From Fictibacillus nanhaiensis (GTDB lineage: Bacteria; Bacillota; Bacilli; Bacillales; Fictibacillaceae): a DNA stretch of 64,000 nucleotides. How positions within the stretch are numbered: position 1 is the first letter of the stretch; every line of letters starts with the position of its first letter. This document shows, piece after piece, positions 54,962-63,067 of this stretch. A program made the translations under genes and the position numbers. The stretch is taken from the NCBI GenBank assembly GCA_017052515.1, contig JAFHKR010000038.1, positions 620,001 through 684,000 on the forward strand. The letters run 5' to 3'. A model generated the notes under the pieces. That model had not been told where the DNA came from, made no database searches, and worked only from the letters and a program-made list of their open reading frames with translations.

Positions 54962-55189
54962 ATGCTTGTATTAACCCGGAAGTTACAAGAAGCTATTAAA
55001 ATTGGTGAAGACATTGAATTAACTGTGTTATCCATAGATGGTGATCAGGTGAAGTTAGGAATTTCTGCGCCTAAACAAATAGAGATTCATCGAAAGGAAA
55101 TCTTTCTATCTATCCAGCAAGAGAACAGTAAAGCAGCAAGCACCTCTCTAAACACTTTCCAGACATTAAAAAAGTTGAAAAACTCATAA
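54962..55189 (+). CDS. csrA: Translational repressor CsrA
   Basis: RNA-binding protein of 75 residues that represses hag translation by binding GGA motifs. The sequence [42 protein letters not shown] is diagnostic. The ATG has CAGGAGGG four bases after the fliW stop. Candidate target sites are visible in the hag leader. Confidence 0.96.
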   Translation: MLVLTRKLQEAIKIGEDIELTVLSIDGDQVKLGISAPKQIEIHRKEIFLSIQQENSKAASTSLNTFQTLKKLKNS

Positions 55190-55196
55190 AATCCAT

Positions 55197-55223
55197 TAAA
55201 GATGTTTCTAATTACTCCGATAT
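55197..55223 (+). promoter_or_regulatory. SigD promoter of hag
   Basis: TAAA at 55197-55200 and TCCGATAT at 55216-55223 are separated by exactly 15 bp. The leader would begin near 55230, about 100 bases before the flagellin ATG. Confidence 0.9.
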
Positions 55224-55243
55224 AACGAATGTAGGAACAAGTA

Positions 55244-55268
55244 GTACTTTTAACGGCCGTAAAAGTAC
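55244..55268 (+). promoter_or_regulatory. Stem-loop near the 5' end of the hag mRNA
   Basis: GTACTTTTA at 55244-55252 pairs perfectly with TAAAAGTAC at 55260-55268 over a 7-base GC-rich loop. It would lie about 15 bases from the predicted transcript start, a position suited to protecting the abundant mRNA from 5'-dependent decay. This role is inferred. Confidence 0.6.
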
Positions 55269-55292
55269 GAATGTTTCAATAAAGAATCCAAC

Positions 55293-55328
55293 CACAAGGA
55301 TGTGGGCGGAACACATTCAAGGAGGAAA
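55293..55328 (+). promoter_or_regulatory. Candidate CsrA binding sites in the hag leader
   Basis: CACA-AGGA-TGTG at 55293-55304 forms a 4-bp hairpin presenting GGA in its loop, the classic CsrA target. A second GGA lies in the Shine-Dalgarno CAAGGAGGAAA at 55318-55328. Two sites, one over the ribosome binding site, is the layout known for B. subtilis hag. Confidence 0.65.
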
Positions 55329-55333
55329 TAGAA

Positions 55334-56278
55334 ATGAGAATTAATCACAATATCGCGGCTCTTAATACGTACCGTCAGCTTAACAACGCAGCTGTAGGAC
55401 AATCTAAATCAATGGAAAAACTATCATCAGGTCTAAGAATTAACCGTGCTGGTGATGATGCTGCAGGTCTAGCAATCTCTGAAAAAATGCGTGGTCAAAT
55501 CCGTGGATTAGATCAAGCGTCCCGTAATGCACAGGATGGAATTTCTTTAATTCAAACAGCTGAAGGTGCATTAAACGAAACACATGATATTCTTCAACGT
55601 ATGCGTGAACTCGCAGTTCAATCAGCTAACGATACAAATACTGGAACTGACCGTGGAGAAATCCAAAAAGAACTTAACCAGTTAACTTCAGAAATTAACC
55701 GAATTGGTAATACAACAGAATTCAATACACAAAAACTATTAGACGGTACAAAAACAGGAGCTACTTCTGCTCTAAACTTCCAAATTGGTGCTAATGGATT
55801 ACAAGGTATGACAGTAGATATTACTGATATGCGTTCACGTGCACTAGCAGTTGCATCAACAAATGCTTCAGCGATTGCGACAACAATTAAGGTTAATGGT
55901 ACTGCACAAACTATTACTTACACTGCATCAACTCAAGTTGTAACTAACGGAACAAATAATACTGGGATTCAACGTGCTTTGGATGTTTCTACAAACAAAA
56001 ATGCTACAATTGCAATCGAAGTTATTAATAAATCTATTGAAAAAGTGTCAGCGGAACGTTCTAAGTTGGGTGCATACCAAAACCGTTTAGAACATACAAT
56101 CAATAACTTAGGTACTTCTTCTGAAAACTTAACAGCAGCTGAATCTCGTGTTCGTGATGTTGATATGGCGAAAGAGATGATGAACCAAACTAAGAATTCA
56201 ATACTATCTCAGGCTGCTCAAGCTATGTTGGCTCAAGCTAACCAACAGCCTCAAGGAGTTTTACAACTTCTTCGTTAA
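55334..56278 (+). CDS. hag: Flagellin
   Basis: Filament protein of 314 residues. The N-terminal D0/D1 region (MRINHNIAALNTYRQLNNA, SGLRINRAGDDAAGLAISEKM) and C-terminal D1/D0 region (RVRDVDMAKEMMNQTKNSILSQAAQAMLAQANQQPQGVLQLLR) are highly conserved. A short central part (about 175-240) rich in Thr, Ala, Asn and Ser would face outward and offers many possible O-glycosylation sites. The ATG follows AAGGAGGAAA. Expression is predicted to be controlled by SigD and the FliW-CsrA switch. Genes for putative modification enzymes follow directly. Confidence 0.98.
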   Translation: MRINHNIAALNTYRQLNNAAVGQSKSMEKLSSGLRINRAGDDAAGLAISEKMRGQIRGLDQASRNAQDGISLIQTAEGALNETHDILQRMRELAVQSANDTNTGTDRGEIQKELNQLTSEINRIGNTTEFNTQKLLDGTKTGATSALNFQIGANGLQGMTVDITDMRSRALAVASTNASAIATTIKVNGTAQTITYTASTQVVTNGTNNTGIQRALDVSTNKNATIAIEVINKSIEKVSAERSKLGAYQNRLEHTINNLGTSSENLTAAESRVRDVDMAKEMMNQTKNSILSQAAQAMLAQANQQPQGVLQLLR

Positions 56279-56297
56279 TAAGTTAAAGAAGAATAGA

Positions 56298-56325
56298 AAA
56301 CAGCCGGCTATCGTCGGCTTTTTCT
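56298..56325 (+). terminator. Terminator after hag
   Basis: AGCCG at 56302 pairs with CGGCT at 56315, extended weakly by the flanking A and T runs, and is followed by TTTTTC. The short stem suggests incomplete termination and some readthrough into the downstream module. Confidence 0.6.
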
Positions 56326-56364
56326 TGTATATTAGAAGTAATTTAGTAATTAAGGAGCATGGGC

Positions 56365-56679
56365 ATGGAGACAGATGAACTGATTAAAATTGTAAAAGAA
56401 TTGCTGGACAATTTAATAATTCGTATTGAACAAATCAATTCTATGTTTATAAACGGTGAGAATAAAGAAGTAAAAGGACGACTTATCTATTTATTGGATG
56501 ATTTAGATACACTAGTCCAAGGTTTCTCAAAATTAGAAACGATAATAGATAATAGTGAACTAAACTATATTTTAAATAGTTTGGCGGAGAACATAGAGAA
56601 TAAAGAAGAATACCTGGTCAATGATATTTTAACATATGAGTTATCACCAATTTTACAACATTGGAGAGGTATTATCTAA
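56365..56679 (+). CDS. Small helical protein encoded next to flagellin
   Basis: Acidic protein of 104 residues predicted to be almost entirely alpha-helical (ELIKIVKELLDNLIIRIEQINSMF, GRLIYLLDDLDTLVQGFSKLETI). I do not recognise a family. Size and helicity are like flagellar export chaperones (FliS/FliT), but no diagnostic motif is present. ATG 56365 is used because AAGGAG at 56352-56357 is well spaced; ATG 56359 is only one base from it. The stop is one base before the ATG of the glycosyltransferase, so the two are co-translated. Confidence 0.7.
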   Translation: METDELIKIVKELLDNLIIRIEQINSMFINGENKEVKGRLIYLLDDLDTLVQGFSKLETIIDNSELNYILNSLAENIENKEEYLVNDILTYELSPILQHWRGII

Positions 56680-56680
56680 C

Positions 56681-58582
56681 ATGGAGAAAATTAAGTTAAG
56701 TATTTGCATGATGGTGAAAAACGAAGAAGAGAATTTGAAAAGATGTTTAGAGAGTATTCAGAAAACCATTGAGCTTACAAACGTAGAACTTATTATATTA
56801 GATACTGGTTCTGATGACAACACGATTTCAATTGCAAAATCATATACTGAAAGTGTTTATTTTGAAAAATGGAATAATTCCTTTTCTGATATGCGAAATA
56901 AATCTATTTCATACGCTAAGGGAGAATGGCTTTTTATTTTAGATGCCGACGAGGAAATTTGTGAAGAAGAAGCAATCATTAATATGATTACAACCAATGA
57001 CATAGATAACTATAATTCAGTACAAGTAACCTTAAGAAATATAACTACAAACAACCCTAATAACTATTCACAAATACCTACAATGAGATTTTTTAGAAAT
57101 TCAAAGAAATTTAAATATACTGGTACAGTTCATAATCAACCATACATTGAATATCCGATTTATACCAACCAAGAAATTATAATTAATCATTACGGGTACA
57201 ACAGCCAGGATCGTGAGTTAATGGAAAGGAAGTTTCTTAGAACAAAATCACTGTTAGTAAATGAATTGAAAAATGATCCAAATAATATTTATTACAGATT
57301 TCAACTAGCGCAAACGTATAATATGCATTTTGATTATAAAAATGCATATATAGAGATAAAATACGCTTATTCTTTGTTGGATTCTACTGAACTGAAGAAG
57401 ACGAATTCTTATATTTATCAGGTTTATGTTAATGCTTGTTTAAGTCTCGGCAAATATACTGAGGCTATAGAAGTTTCAGAGGAAGGATATTCTATCGTAG
57501 AAGATTTTATAGATCTTTATTATGTTGCTGCTACTACAAAAATGAAAATGGGTATTGAAGCAAAAGTAAAAAGTGAAGTAAATCAGTATCTTTCTCTTTT
57601 TAACAATATAAAAAATTGTTCTATTTCTGCTAATCCAAGTATAGAACTTTTTCGAGTAACACCTGACCACAAAAATGACTTGCTATATAAATTTTCGAAA
57701 TTATTATTAGATAATAAACAAGAAATTTGTATAAATTATATTGATATGATTACAGATCAAATAATGAAAAAATCTTTACTTATAAAGTATTTTATGACCT
57801 TTAATAAGGTAAATCTATTAATAGAGCAGTTAAATTCCGTACAAAATGATGAAAACGATGACTATTTATTAGAAGTTGAACAAGAGATTCTTAAAATGAG
57901 TATTTTAGAAAGACAGAATATATACTATTTACTTAGCAAAAGTAAAACATTCTATGGATTGTTTAACAGTTTCCGCACAAAGGATAAAAATGAAAAAAAT
58001 CAATATCTTAAAGAGATAGAGAATAACATAGAGAAAATAATAAAAACCCCTTTCTATTGGGAAATATTTGATTATATTACAGATACAGATATGAATAAAT
58101 TATTTAATTTATTGAAAAAAGCAGAAAGTCTAGAAATAAAGGAAATCACGAGGTTTCTTTTAAATTCAAGTCAAAAGTCTAATAAATTAATTGTTAATTA
58201 CCTAGAAGAAAAAAAGCTTCGTGAAAATGATCTTCAAGGAAATCGTGTTTATTATTGTATGACGGCAGCAATTCTTCTAGAAGTAAATAAATTAGTTGAT
58301 GTGAGTAAGTATAATGATCTTTTTAATAGATATATAGATGCTGGGAAAAACTATGTTCATTTAATTTTCAACCCGAATTTGCTAGGGTTAACTTATAAAA
58401 CATTAGATGACTCAGAATTGAAATTGTTTATGATATTTTCACGAATTAGGCAATTTGAGTTTTCAAATAATACACTTCCTGTCATTAAACTATATAAAGA
58501 GGCCGTGCAAATTTGTCCTTTCTATTCTAAATTTATTAAAAATGTTATAGAAGAGTTTGAAAGACAAATTCTAGTCTCTTAA
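56681..58582 (+). CDS. GT2 glycosyltransferase with TPR-like helical C-terminus, likely flagellin glycosyltransferase
   Basis: Protein of 633 residues. The N-terminal family 2 GT-A domain (about 1-215) has SICMMVKNEEENLKRCLESI, LDTGSDDNT, a SDMRNKSISYAKGEWLFILDADEE donor motif with D-x-D-like acid cluster, and the FRNSKKFKYTGTVHNQ acceptor block of the TPR-linked SPT-like GT2 group. The remainder is helical, with TPR-like pairs near 190-290 and a divergent helical tail. The ATG at 56681 is one base after the previous stop. Placement immediately after hag suggests that it glycosylates flagellin. Codon use is more AT-rich than the flagellar genes, hinting at separate acquisition. Confidence 0.8.
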   Translation: MEKIKLSICMMVKNEEENLKRCLESIQKTIELTNVELIILDTGSDDNTISIAKSYTESVYFEKWNNSFSDMRNKSISYAKGEWLFILDADEEICEEEAIINMITTNDIDNYNSVQVTLRNITTNNPNNYSQIPTMRFFRNSKKFKYTGTVHNQPYIEYPIYTNQEIIINHYGYNSQDRELMERKFLRTKSLLVNELKNDPNNIYYRFQLAQTYNMHFDYKNAYIEIKYAYSLLDSTELKKTNSYIYQVYVNACLSLGKYTEAIEVSEEGYSIVEDFIDLYYVAATTKMKMGIEAKVKSEVNQYLSLFNNIKNCSISANPSIELFRVTPDHKNDLLYKFSKLLLDNKQEICINYIDMITDQIMKKSLLIKYFMTFNKVNLLIEQLNSVQNDENDDYLLEVEQEILKMSILERQNIYYLLSKSKTFYGLFNSFRTKDKNEKNQYLKEIENNIEKIIKTPFYWEIFDYITDTDMNKLFNLLKKAESLEIKEITRFLLNSSQKSNKLIVNYLEEKKLRENDLQGNRVYYCMTAAILLEVNKLVDVSKYNDLFNRYIDAGKNYVHLIFNPNLLGLTYKTLDDSELKLFMIFSRIRQFEFSNNTLPVIKLYKEAVQICPFYSKFIKNVIEEFERQILVS

Positions 58583-58633
58583 AATTCGAATAAATAATTA
58601 ATCTAACAATTTAGAGATTCAATGAGGATTAAT

Positions 58634-60130
58634 ATGACTGACAAAAACATTATTGAAGCCAGAGTAAATGTCTTAGATATAATTGATGAAATGAAGAGAA
58701 TTTTAGATAAAGGTATTTTTCATATAGAGACTTTTAATACTTTGGTGGATTGTATTATATTAATCTCTGAAAAAATACATTTCATTAACATAAACATTAA
58801 TATGTTAGATACAACAGCCAATAAAATGTTAGAAATTGTAGAGATTATTTCAAAACCGAATACAAACTTTTTTTACAATGAAATTTCCACTAGATACAAA
58901 GAATTAATTGAAATTTTTGAAAATTTATACCGTGAGATTGAATCAAAATTAATTATAAAAATATTAATTTTCGATTCTAGAAATGTTTCATCTTATATTT
59001 CAAATTTATTTAACAGAAATGTGAAAATTGTAGCGCATATAAAAGGTGATAGATGTAACAAAGCTAAACTTTATATTAAAGAAAAGGCTTTTGATCTTAT
59101 ATTAATTATTAATAATAATAGTAAAAAAATTAATGAAGAATTCAGTATGATGGGTGTTCCCAAAGACAAAATATTTGATTTTTTTCAATATGTAAGAATT
59201 TATATTGATGAATATAATAATTATCACAATGAAAATTATTATCATGCTATGCTTTCAACTCGAATGAAAAAAATCAAAAAGCGTAATCACTTCCAAGGTG
59301 TATTATCAGGGTTATCATATGCTTTACGTGGCTTTGTTGAGAAAGAATCTAAAAAAAACACCCTTAAATTAGCATTCCCCTCCCAAGATTTATTTTATGA
59401 CTATAAGATTATGAAAGAATTACTAGAGTCTGGTGTTGAGGTAGAACATTGGTTAATGGGTCTTGCTTATTATTCTTTCGATTGGGATTTATCTTTAACT
59501 AAACAAGAATCAAATAGAATAGAAAGTATCTACTATCCAATATTTAATGACTCACATAACTTGCAAATAGGTGAGAAGTATCCAATTTATAAAGGGATAG
59601 ATAATGTGTTGAACAAAATAAACCCTTTGTTTACTACCTTATTTAAAGAAGATGCATTTAATTGTTATATTGAGGATGTCTTAGGGGTAGATTTAACACC
59701 AGATTTTAATGAGGATTTATGGGAATCGGGAACTTATCTTAATACTAATATTAGTAAAATCAAGGAAAGTGATAGATATAAACTAGGTAAAGAAAGAGCT
59801 GAATTTCATAACAAACTTTTCTATCCTGCAACTACTATAGAGAACAAAAAAATATTTAAAGATATGTTAGAGCTACTTAAAAAATATCAGGTAAAACCTG
59901 TATTAATTGTCTTCCCAACTACTCCATATTATTATCATCATGTTAGTAATGATACTAAAAAAAGGTTTTACAACATTATTGATGAATTTTCTGTCCAATA
60001 TGATTTTCAAATGATCGATATGTTTAAATCAGAACAATTTAATATGGATGATTTTGTGGACTGGGATCACTTGAATAAAAAGGGTGCTTATAAGATGACT
60101 AGTATTCTAAATGAAGTTATAAATTGGTGA
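58634..60130 (+). CDS. Rossmann-like plus SGNH-hydrolase-like protein of the flagellin modification module
   Basis: Protein of 498 residues with no sure family. Residues about 1-110 are helical. Residues 110-200 form a Rossmann-like unit (LIIKILIFDSRNVSSYI, VKIVAHIKGD, AFDLILIINNN, MGVPKDKIFDFFQY) like the small sugar-binding modules of some glycan enzymes. The C-terminal part (about 235-498) has LKLAFPSQDLFYDYK, VLIVFPTTPYYY and DWDHLNKKGAYKMT, which looks like the D-x-x-H block of SGNH/GDSL or DltD-like acyl-transfer enzymes. ATG 58634 fits AATGAGGATT; the ATG at 58622 is within that site. A role in acyl or glycan modification of flagellin is inferred from the neighbours. Confidence 0.7.
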   Translation: MTDKNIIEARVNVLDIIDEMKRILDKGIFHIETFNTLVDCIILISEKIHFINININMLDTTANKMLEIVEIISKPNTNFFYNEISTRYKELIEIFENLYREIESKLIIKILIFDSRNVSSYISNLFNRNVKIVAHIKGDRCNKAKLYIKEKAFDLILIINNNSKKINEEFSMMGVPKDKIFDFFQYVRIYIDEYNNYHNENYYHAMLSTRMKKIKKRNHFQGVLSGLSYALRGFVEKESKKNTLKLAFPSQDLFYDYKIMKELLESGVEVEHWLMGLAYYSFDWDLSLTKQESNRIESIYYPIFNDSHNLQIGEKYPIYKGIDNVLNKINPLFTTLFKEDAFNCYIEDVLGVDLTPDFNEDLWESGTYLNTNISKIKESDRYKLGKERAEFHNKLFYPATTIENKKIFKDMLELLKKYQVKPVLIVFPTTPYYYHHVSNDTKKRFYNIIDEFSVQYDFQMIDMFKSEQFNMDDFVDWDHLNKKGAYKMTSILNEVINW

Positions 60131-60173
60131 TGTTTTACAAAAGATACAGTACTCTTAATAAGTAATCTACTTA

Positions 60174-60341
60174 ATGCGTTTATTTCTAAATGAATTATGC
60201 TATTTATTGATAACATCTAACTCCCGAGTTACACTTTTGGCATCTTTTCGTTTTGTAAATGGCGATAAATACAACTTAACGAAGATTTTAGAACAATCCG
60301 TTCAACCACACTTAGGCAGCAAACTTGATATGAAATTATAA
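60174..60341 (+). pseudogene. Orphan 55-codon frame, possible 3' remnant of a lost gene
   Basis: An uninterrupted frame runs from ATG 60174 to TAA 60339-60341 and ends directly at a strong terminator, as a real gene end would. The last 30 codons read like a protein C-terminus (NGDKYNLTKILEQSVQPHLG). There is no Shine-Dalgarno, which favours a remnant over a working gene. I do not recognise the family. The rest of the 320-bp gap shows nothing else. Confidence 0.35.
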
Positions 60342-60370
60342 AAGACCTCACTTCAGAGGTCTTTTTCTTT
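60341..60370 (+). terminator. Rho-independent terminator of the flagellin modification module
   Basis: AAAGACCTC at 60341-60349 pairs with GAGGTCTTT at 60356-60364 over a 6-base loop, followed by TTCTTTG. Confidence 0.88.
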
Positions 60371-60450
60371 GTCGCTTTTTGCAACACATTTCTAGTAAAC
60401 TTTCTCTCTACTTATGGGTATACTTCTTTTAGAGAGAGGAGTGAGTAGGG

Positions 60451-60765
60451 ATGGATCGCGTGTTTCGTATACAAAAACATCTATTGGTCTGTTTGAGTCT
60501 AGGGCTTTTAAATGCGGCAGATGCTCTGTTCACTCATCAGTTGCTCCAAAAGGGTGGAAGAGAACTTAATCCGTTAATGCGCAGTCTGTATGAATATGAT
60601 CCTGTTATCTTCTTACTCGTAAAATTCTTTTTTACCTATCTCATTATTGCCATTGGGTTTGTGCCTCTTAAGAGAAGAGTGCAAATACTGTTAAACCTTG
60701 CTTTACTTGTTTATTTTATCGTCATTTCCTGGCATGTCATCATTAATGTGTGGCTTGTGAAATAA
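60451..60765 (+). CDS. DUF5658-like small membrane protein
   Basis: Integral membrane protein of 104 residues with three hydrophobic helices (about 10-30, 50-70, 78-100). The N-terminal LLNAADALFTHQLLQKGGRELNPLMR motif is typical of a small domain family in Firmicutes (DUF5658) of unknown function. The ATG follows AGAGAGGAG. It faces the pseudopilin operon. Confidence 0.8.
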   Translation: MDRVFRIQKHLLVCLSLGLLNAADALFTHQLLQKGGRELNPLMRSLYEYDPVIFLLVKFFFTYLIIAIGFVPLKRRVQILLNLALLVYFIVISWHVIINVWLVK

Positions 60766-60768
60766 TAA

Positions 60769-60789
60769 AACCTCCCGAATGGGGAGGTT
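60769..60789. terminator. Hairpin between convergent genes, weak terminator
   Basis: AACCTCCC pairs with GGGAGGTT over a short loop. There is no good T run on the plus strand; on the minus strand TTTTATTATT follows, so it would better serve the pseudopilin operon. Confidence 0.5.
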
Positions 60790-60815
60790 GCATCATTAAG
60801 GCTATTAAGGCTGCA

Positions 60816-62591
60816 TCATTGAAGTTGTCGATCTATCTGTGAAACAGATAAGTCTCTAACAGTCGGCAAACCTTCTGGCGGATTTTTAATTAACTCTGGA
60901 TTATAAACAATCTTTAGACGTGACCTAGAAGGTGACATCTGTGTTTGTCCTGAATCAAAAAGGTAAGGTTGGCTGCTTCCTCTTTTTACTTGCCCTTTTG
61001 TTGCATTCAAGACAACCTTTCTCCCAAAAACCCCACCCTGAATTTCTACATTTGATCCCACACCGTAAATCTCCATTTGTTCTTCTGAATAAAAGAACCC
61101 TCTAATGATGTTTGCTGTATCTCCATAAACGTTGTTGTTCGCAATCAAAATAGAGTCTTTGCCAAACAGAACAAGTGACTTTTCGATGTTATTGTTCTGG
61201 ATACCTTGCAATCGAGAGTAGCGGATCGTCGTCTTGCCTGTTACATAAACCGTAGAGTTGAATTTGATATGAGAGCCCCAGATGGTTAGGTCTCCATCTA
61301 CAAAAATGGGCCCGTCAATTTCAAATTGTTCATAGTCGTTATAGTTGTAATGGCTCGTACTCTTATCGCCGATTACAACGTTCCCTCCAAAATAAGCACC
61401 TTGTTTAAACGTTAGTTTACTCCAGCCATCTTTACCGTTTTTAATGGTGATATCTCTATTCTCAGCATACGTTCTAGAACTGAAGCGATTGAAGACAAAG
61501 CTTCCATTAAATTTTATATCGTTTTTTGAATCTACATGTACATTTGAAGAGGCATACTGGTCCCTAATGTGATCTTTATGTGGATTATTGTTGAAATTTC
61601 CGTCTTTCACGTTTGTAACAGGAAAAGAGTTACCGAGTTCAGCAAAGTAATATTTGTTCCGCTGTCCTTCAATATCAATCGGGGCAAATCCCGGGTTCCT
61701 TGTATCCACAATCGGGACATATTCTTTGTTTATCTCTGTAAAAGAGGTGAAGGCATTTCTTACATTCTCTTTGTTTACTCTTTGGTAAGGACTTTTGTTC
61801 TCAAAAACCTTTTCTTTAATATGGTCGCTATATTTTAAATCCGACGTCATCTTATAAAGACTGCCTGGAAGAATCAAGTGCGCTTTCTTACCGTTTTCCC
61901 CTTCAACACTCGGTAAATCAGAAGAAATCCAGTCGTTGTCTGTTCCTACGATCCCTTTGTCTTTTGTAATTAAGTTTCGTTCTACATAAAGGTCTCCTTT
62001 AATGGCGACGCCGCCATGCAGGAACATGTTGCCATCATCCTCACGTGCGGTACAGCCGTCTTTTCCTTTACACGGGTTATATGCACCAATGGCATAGTTT
62101 AAGGCTTCTGGTACTTGTTTGGCCCCGAGGTGGATGGTTGAGATCAACGTTTTCGTTTTGCCGTTGACCGTTGCTTGGCTATGTAGTGTCATCGTCTGGC
62201 TTAAGTCGTCCGGGTCGGATGTTACTTTTTTCACGTTATAGATCTTTACTTTTAATGTACCGTCAGCGTCATCAGAGAGCGTAGCAGTTGTTAAAAATGG
62301 GGCGTTCGCATGATCTACTTTGTAATCTTTAATAATGATATTTAGGGAATCGTTAAAGTCTTTTGCAGGCAATCCAGCTAATGGCTGTGTTTTTGTTTCA
62401 AGGAGCGTGGACAAGTAATCGATGCCTTTTTCAGCAAGCTCGACGGATTGAATCTGTGTTTCACGTGCACCCGTTTTTTTGACACCGTTGAAGGTAGTGG
62501 AAACCAAGGAAAGCCCAGCTACCGTGAAAATTACGATCATCAATAGGACGATAATGAGTGTGTTTCCTTTTTCAGATAAAAGCTTTCTCAT
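60816..62591 (-). CDS. PilX-like pilus assembly protein with large beta-rich region
   Basis: Protein of 591 residues. The N-terminus SEKGNTLIIVLLMIVIFTVAGLSLVSTT resembles a PilX-type minor pilin anchor, without the usual Glu at position +5. Residues 40-150 form a pilin-like helix-sheet part; residues about 165-540 are rich in short beta strands (GSFVFNRFSS, AYFGGNVVIGD, GPIFVDGDLTIWGSHIKF) suggesting a beta-helix, as in polymer-forming or surface-display proteins. It has CxxGKDGC, a possible disulphide pair. It ends the three-gene minus-strand operon and starts two bases after the previous stop. Role in adhesion or as a secretion-type tip protein is inferred. Confidence 0.72.
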   Translation of the reverse strand: MRKLLSEKGNTLIIVLLMIVIFTVAGLSLVSTTFNGVKKTGARETQIQSVELAEKGIDYLSTLLETKTQPLAGLPAKDFNDSLNIIIKDYKVDHANAPFLTTATLSDDADGTLKVKIYNVKKVTSDPDDLSQTMTLHSQATVNGKTKTLISTIHLGAKQVPEALNYAIGAYNPCKGKDGCTAREDDGNMFLHGGVAIKGDLYVERNLITKDKGIVGTDNDWISSDLPSVEGENGKKAHLILPGSLYKMTSDLKYSDHIKEKVFENKSPYQRVNKENVRNAFTSFTEINKEYVPIVDTRNPGFAPIDIEGQRNKYYFAELGNSFPVTNVKDGNFNNNPHKDHIRDQYASSNVHVDSKNDIKFNGSFVFNRFSSRTYAENRDITIKNGKDGWSKLTFKQGAYFGGNVVIGDKSTSHYNYNDYEQFEIDGPIFVDGDLTIWGSHIKFNSTVYVTGKTTIRYSRLQGIQNNNIEKSLVLFGKDSILIANNNVYGDTANIIRGFFYSEEQMEIYGVGSNVEIQGGVFGRKVVLNATKGQVKRGSSQPYLFDSGQTQMSPSRSRLKIVYNPELIKNPPEGLPTVRDLSVSQIDRQLQ

Positions 62592-62593
62592 TC

Positions 62594-63067
62594 CTACTCC
62601 TCCAATAGTCCGAACTGACTTTGTAGTGTTAGCGTTTTGGCTCGTTCATTTTTGTTGCTTTTAACATGTAACGTAATCTTGACGCTTTTTCCAACTTTTA
62701 CGATAGTGGAATCTTTAAAGTTGTAGTCATTCGTACTGATGGACTGCCCGTTGATGACGGGAACGTGATTGACGAATCCAACTGTATTGGTAGTGTTCTT
62801 GCCTATTTCATAGACTAAAAGACTTTGAGAACCCGTTGAAGCGTCTTTTACTTTGGAAACCGGTGCTGTATAGAGTGCATCTATGATTTGGGACATGACA
62901 AGGTCGGCTTCGTCACGAATCAGTGTTTCGTTATAAATTTTTTTTTCGGTATTTAGGCCACTAAGCAAAACAAAATAAATAACGGTACCGATAATAGAAA
63001 AAAGGATGAGGGAGAGGAGGGATTCAACCAAGGTTAGCCCTTTTTGATTTCGGATATTACTTAACAT
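62594..63067 (-). CDS. Prepilin-type N-terminal cleavage/methylation protein (PilW/ComGF-like)
   Basis: Pseudopilin of 157 residues. The class III signal is clear: NQKGLTLVESLLSLILFSIIGTVIYFVLL, with processing expected after G and Glu at position +5. The rest is a small beta domain. It overlaps the 3' end of the upstream pseudopilin gene by 11 bases. It is not part of a comG operon, as no comGA or comGB is in sight. It would need a prepilin peptidase such as ComC encoded elsewhere. Confidence 0.82.
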   Translation of the reverse strand: MLSNIRNQKGLTLVESLLSLILFSIIGTVIYFVLLSGLNTEKKIYNETLIRDEADLVMSQIIDALYTAPVSKVKDASTGSQSLLVYEIGKNTTNTVGFVNHVPVINGQSISTNDYNFKDSTIVKVGKSVKITLHVKSNKNERAKTLTLQSQFGLLEE

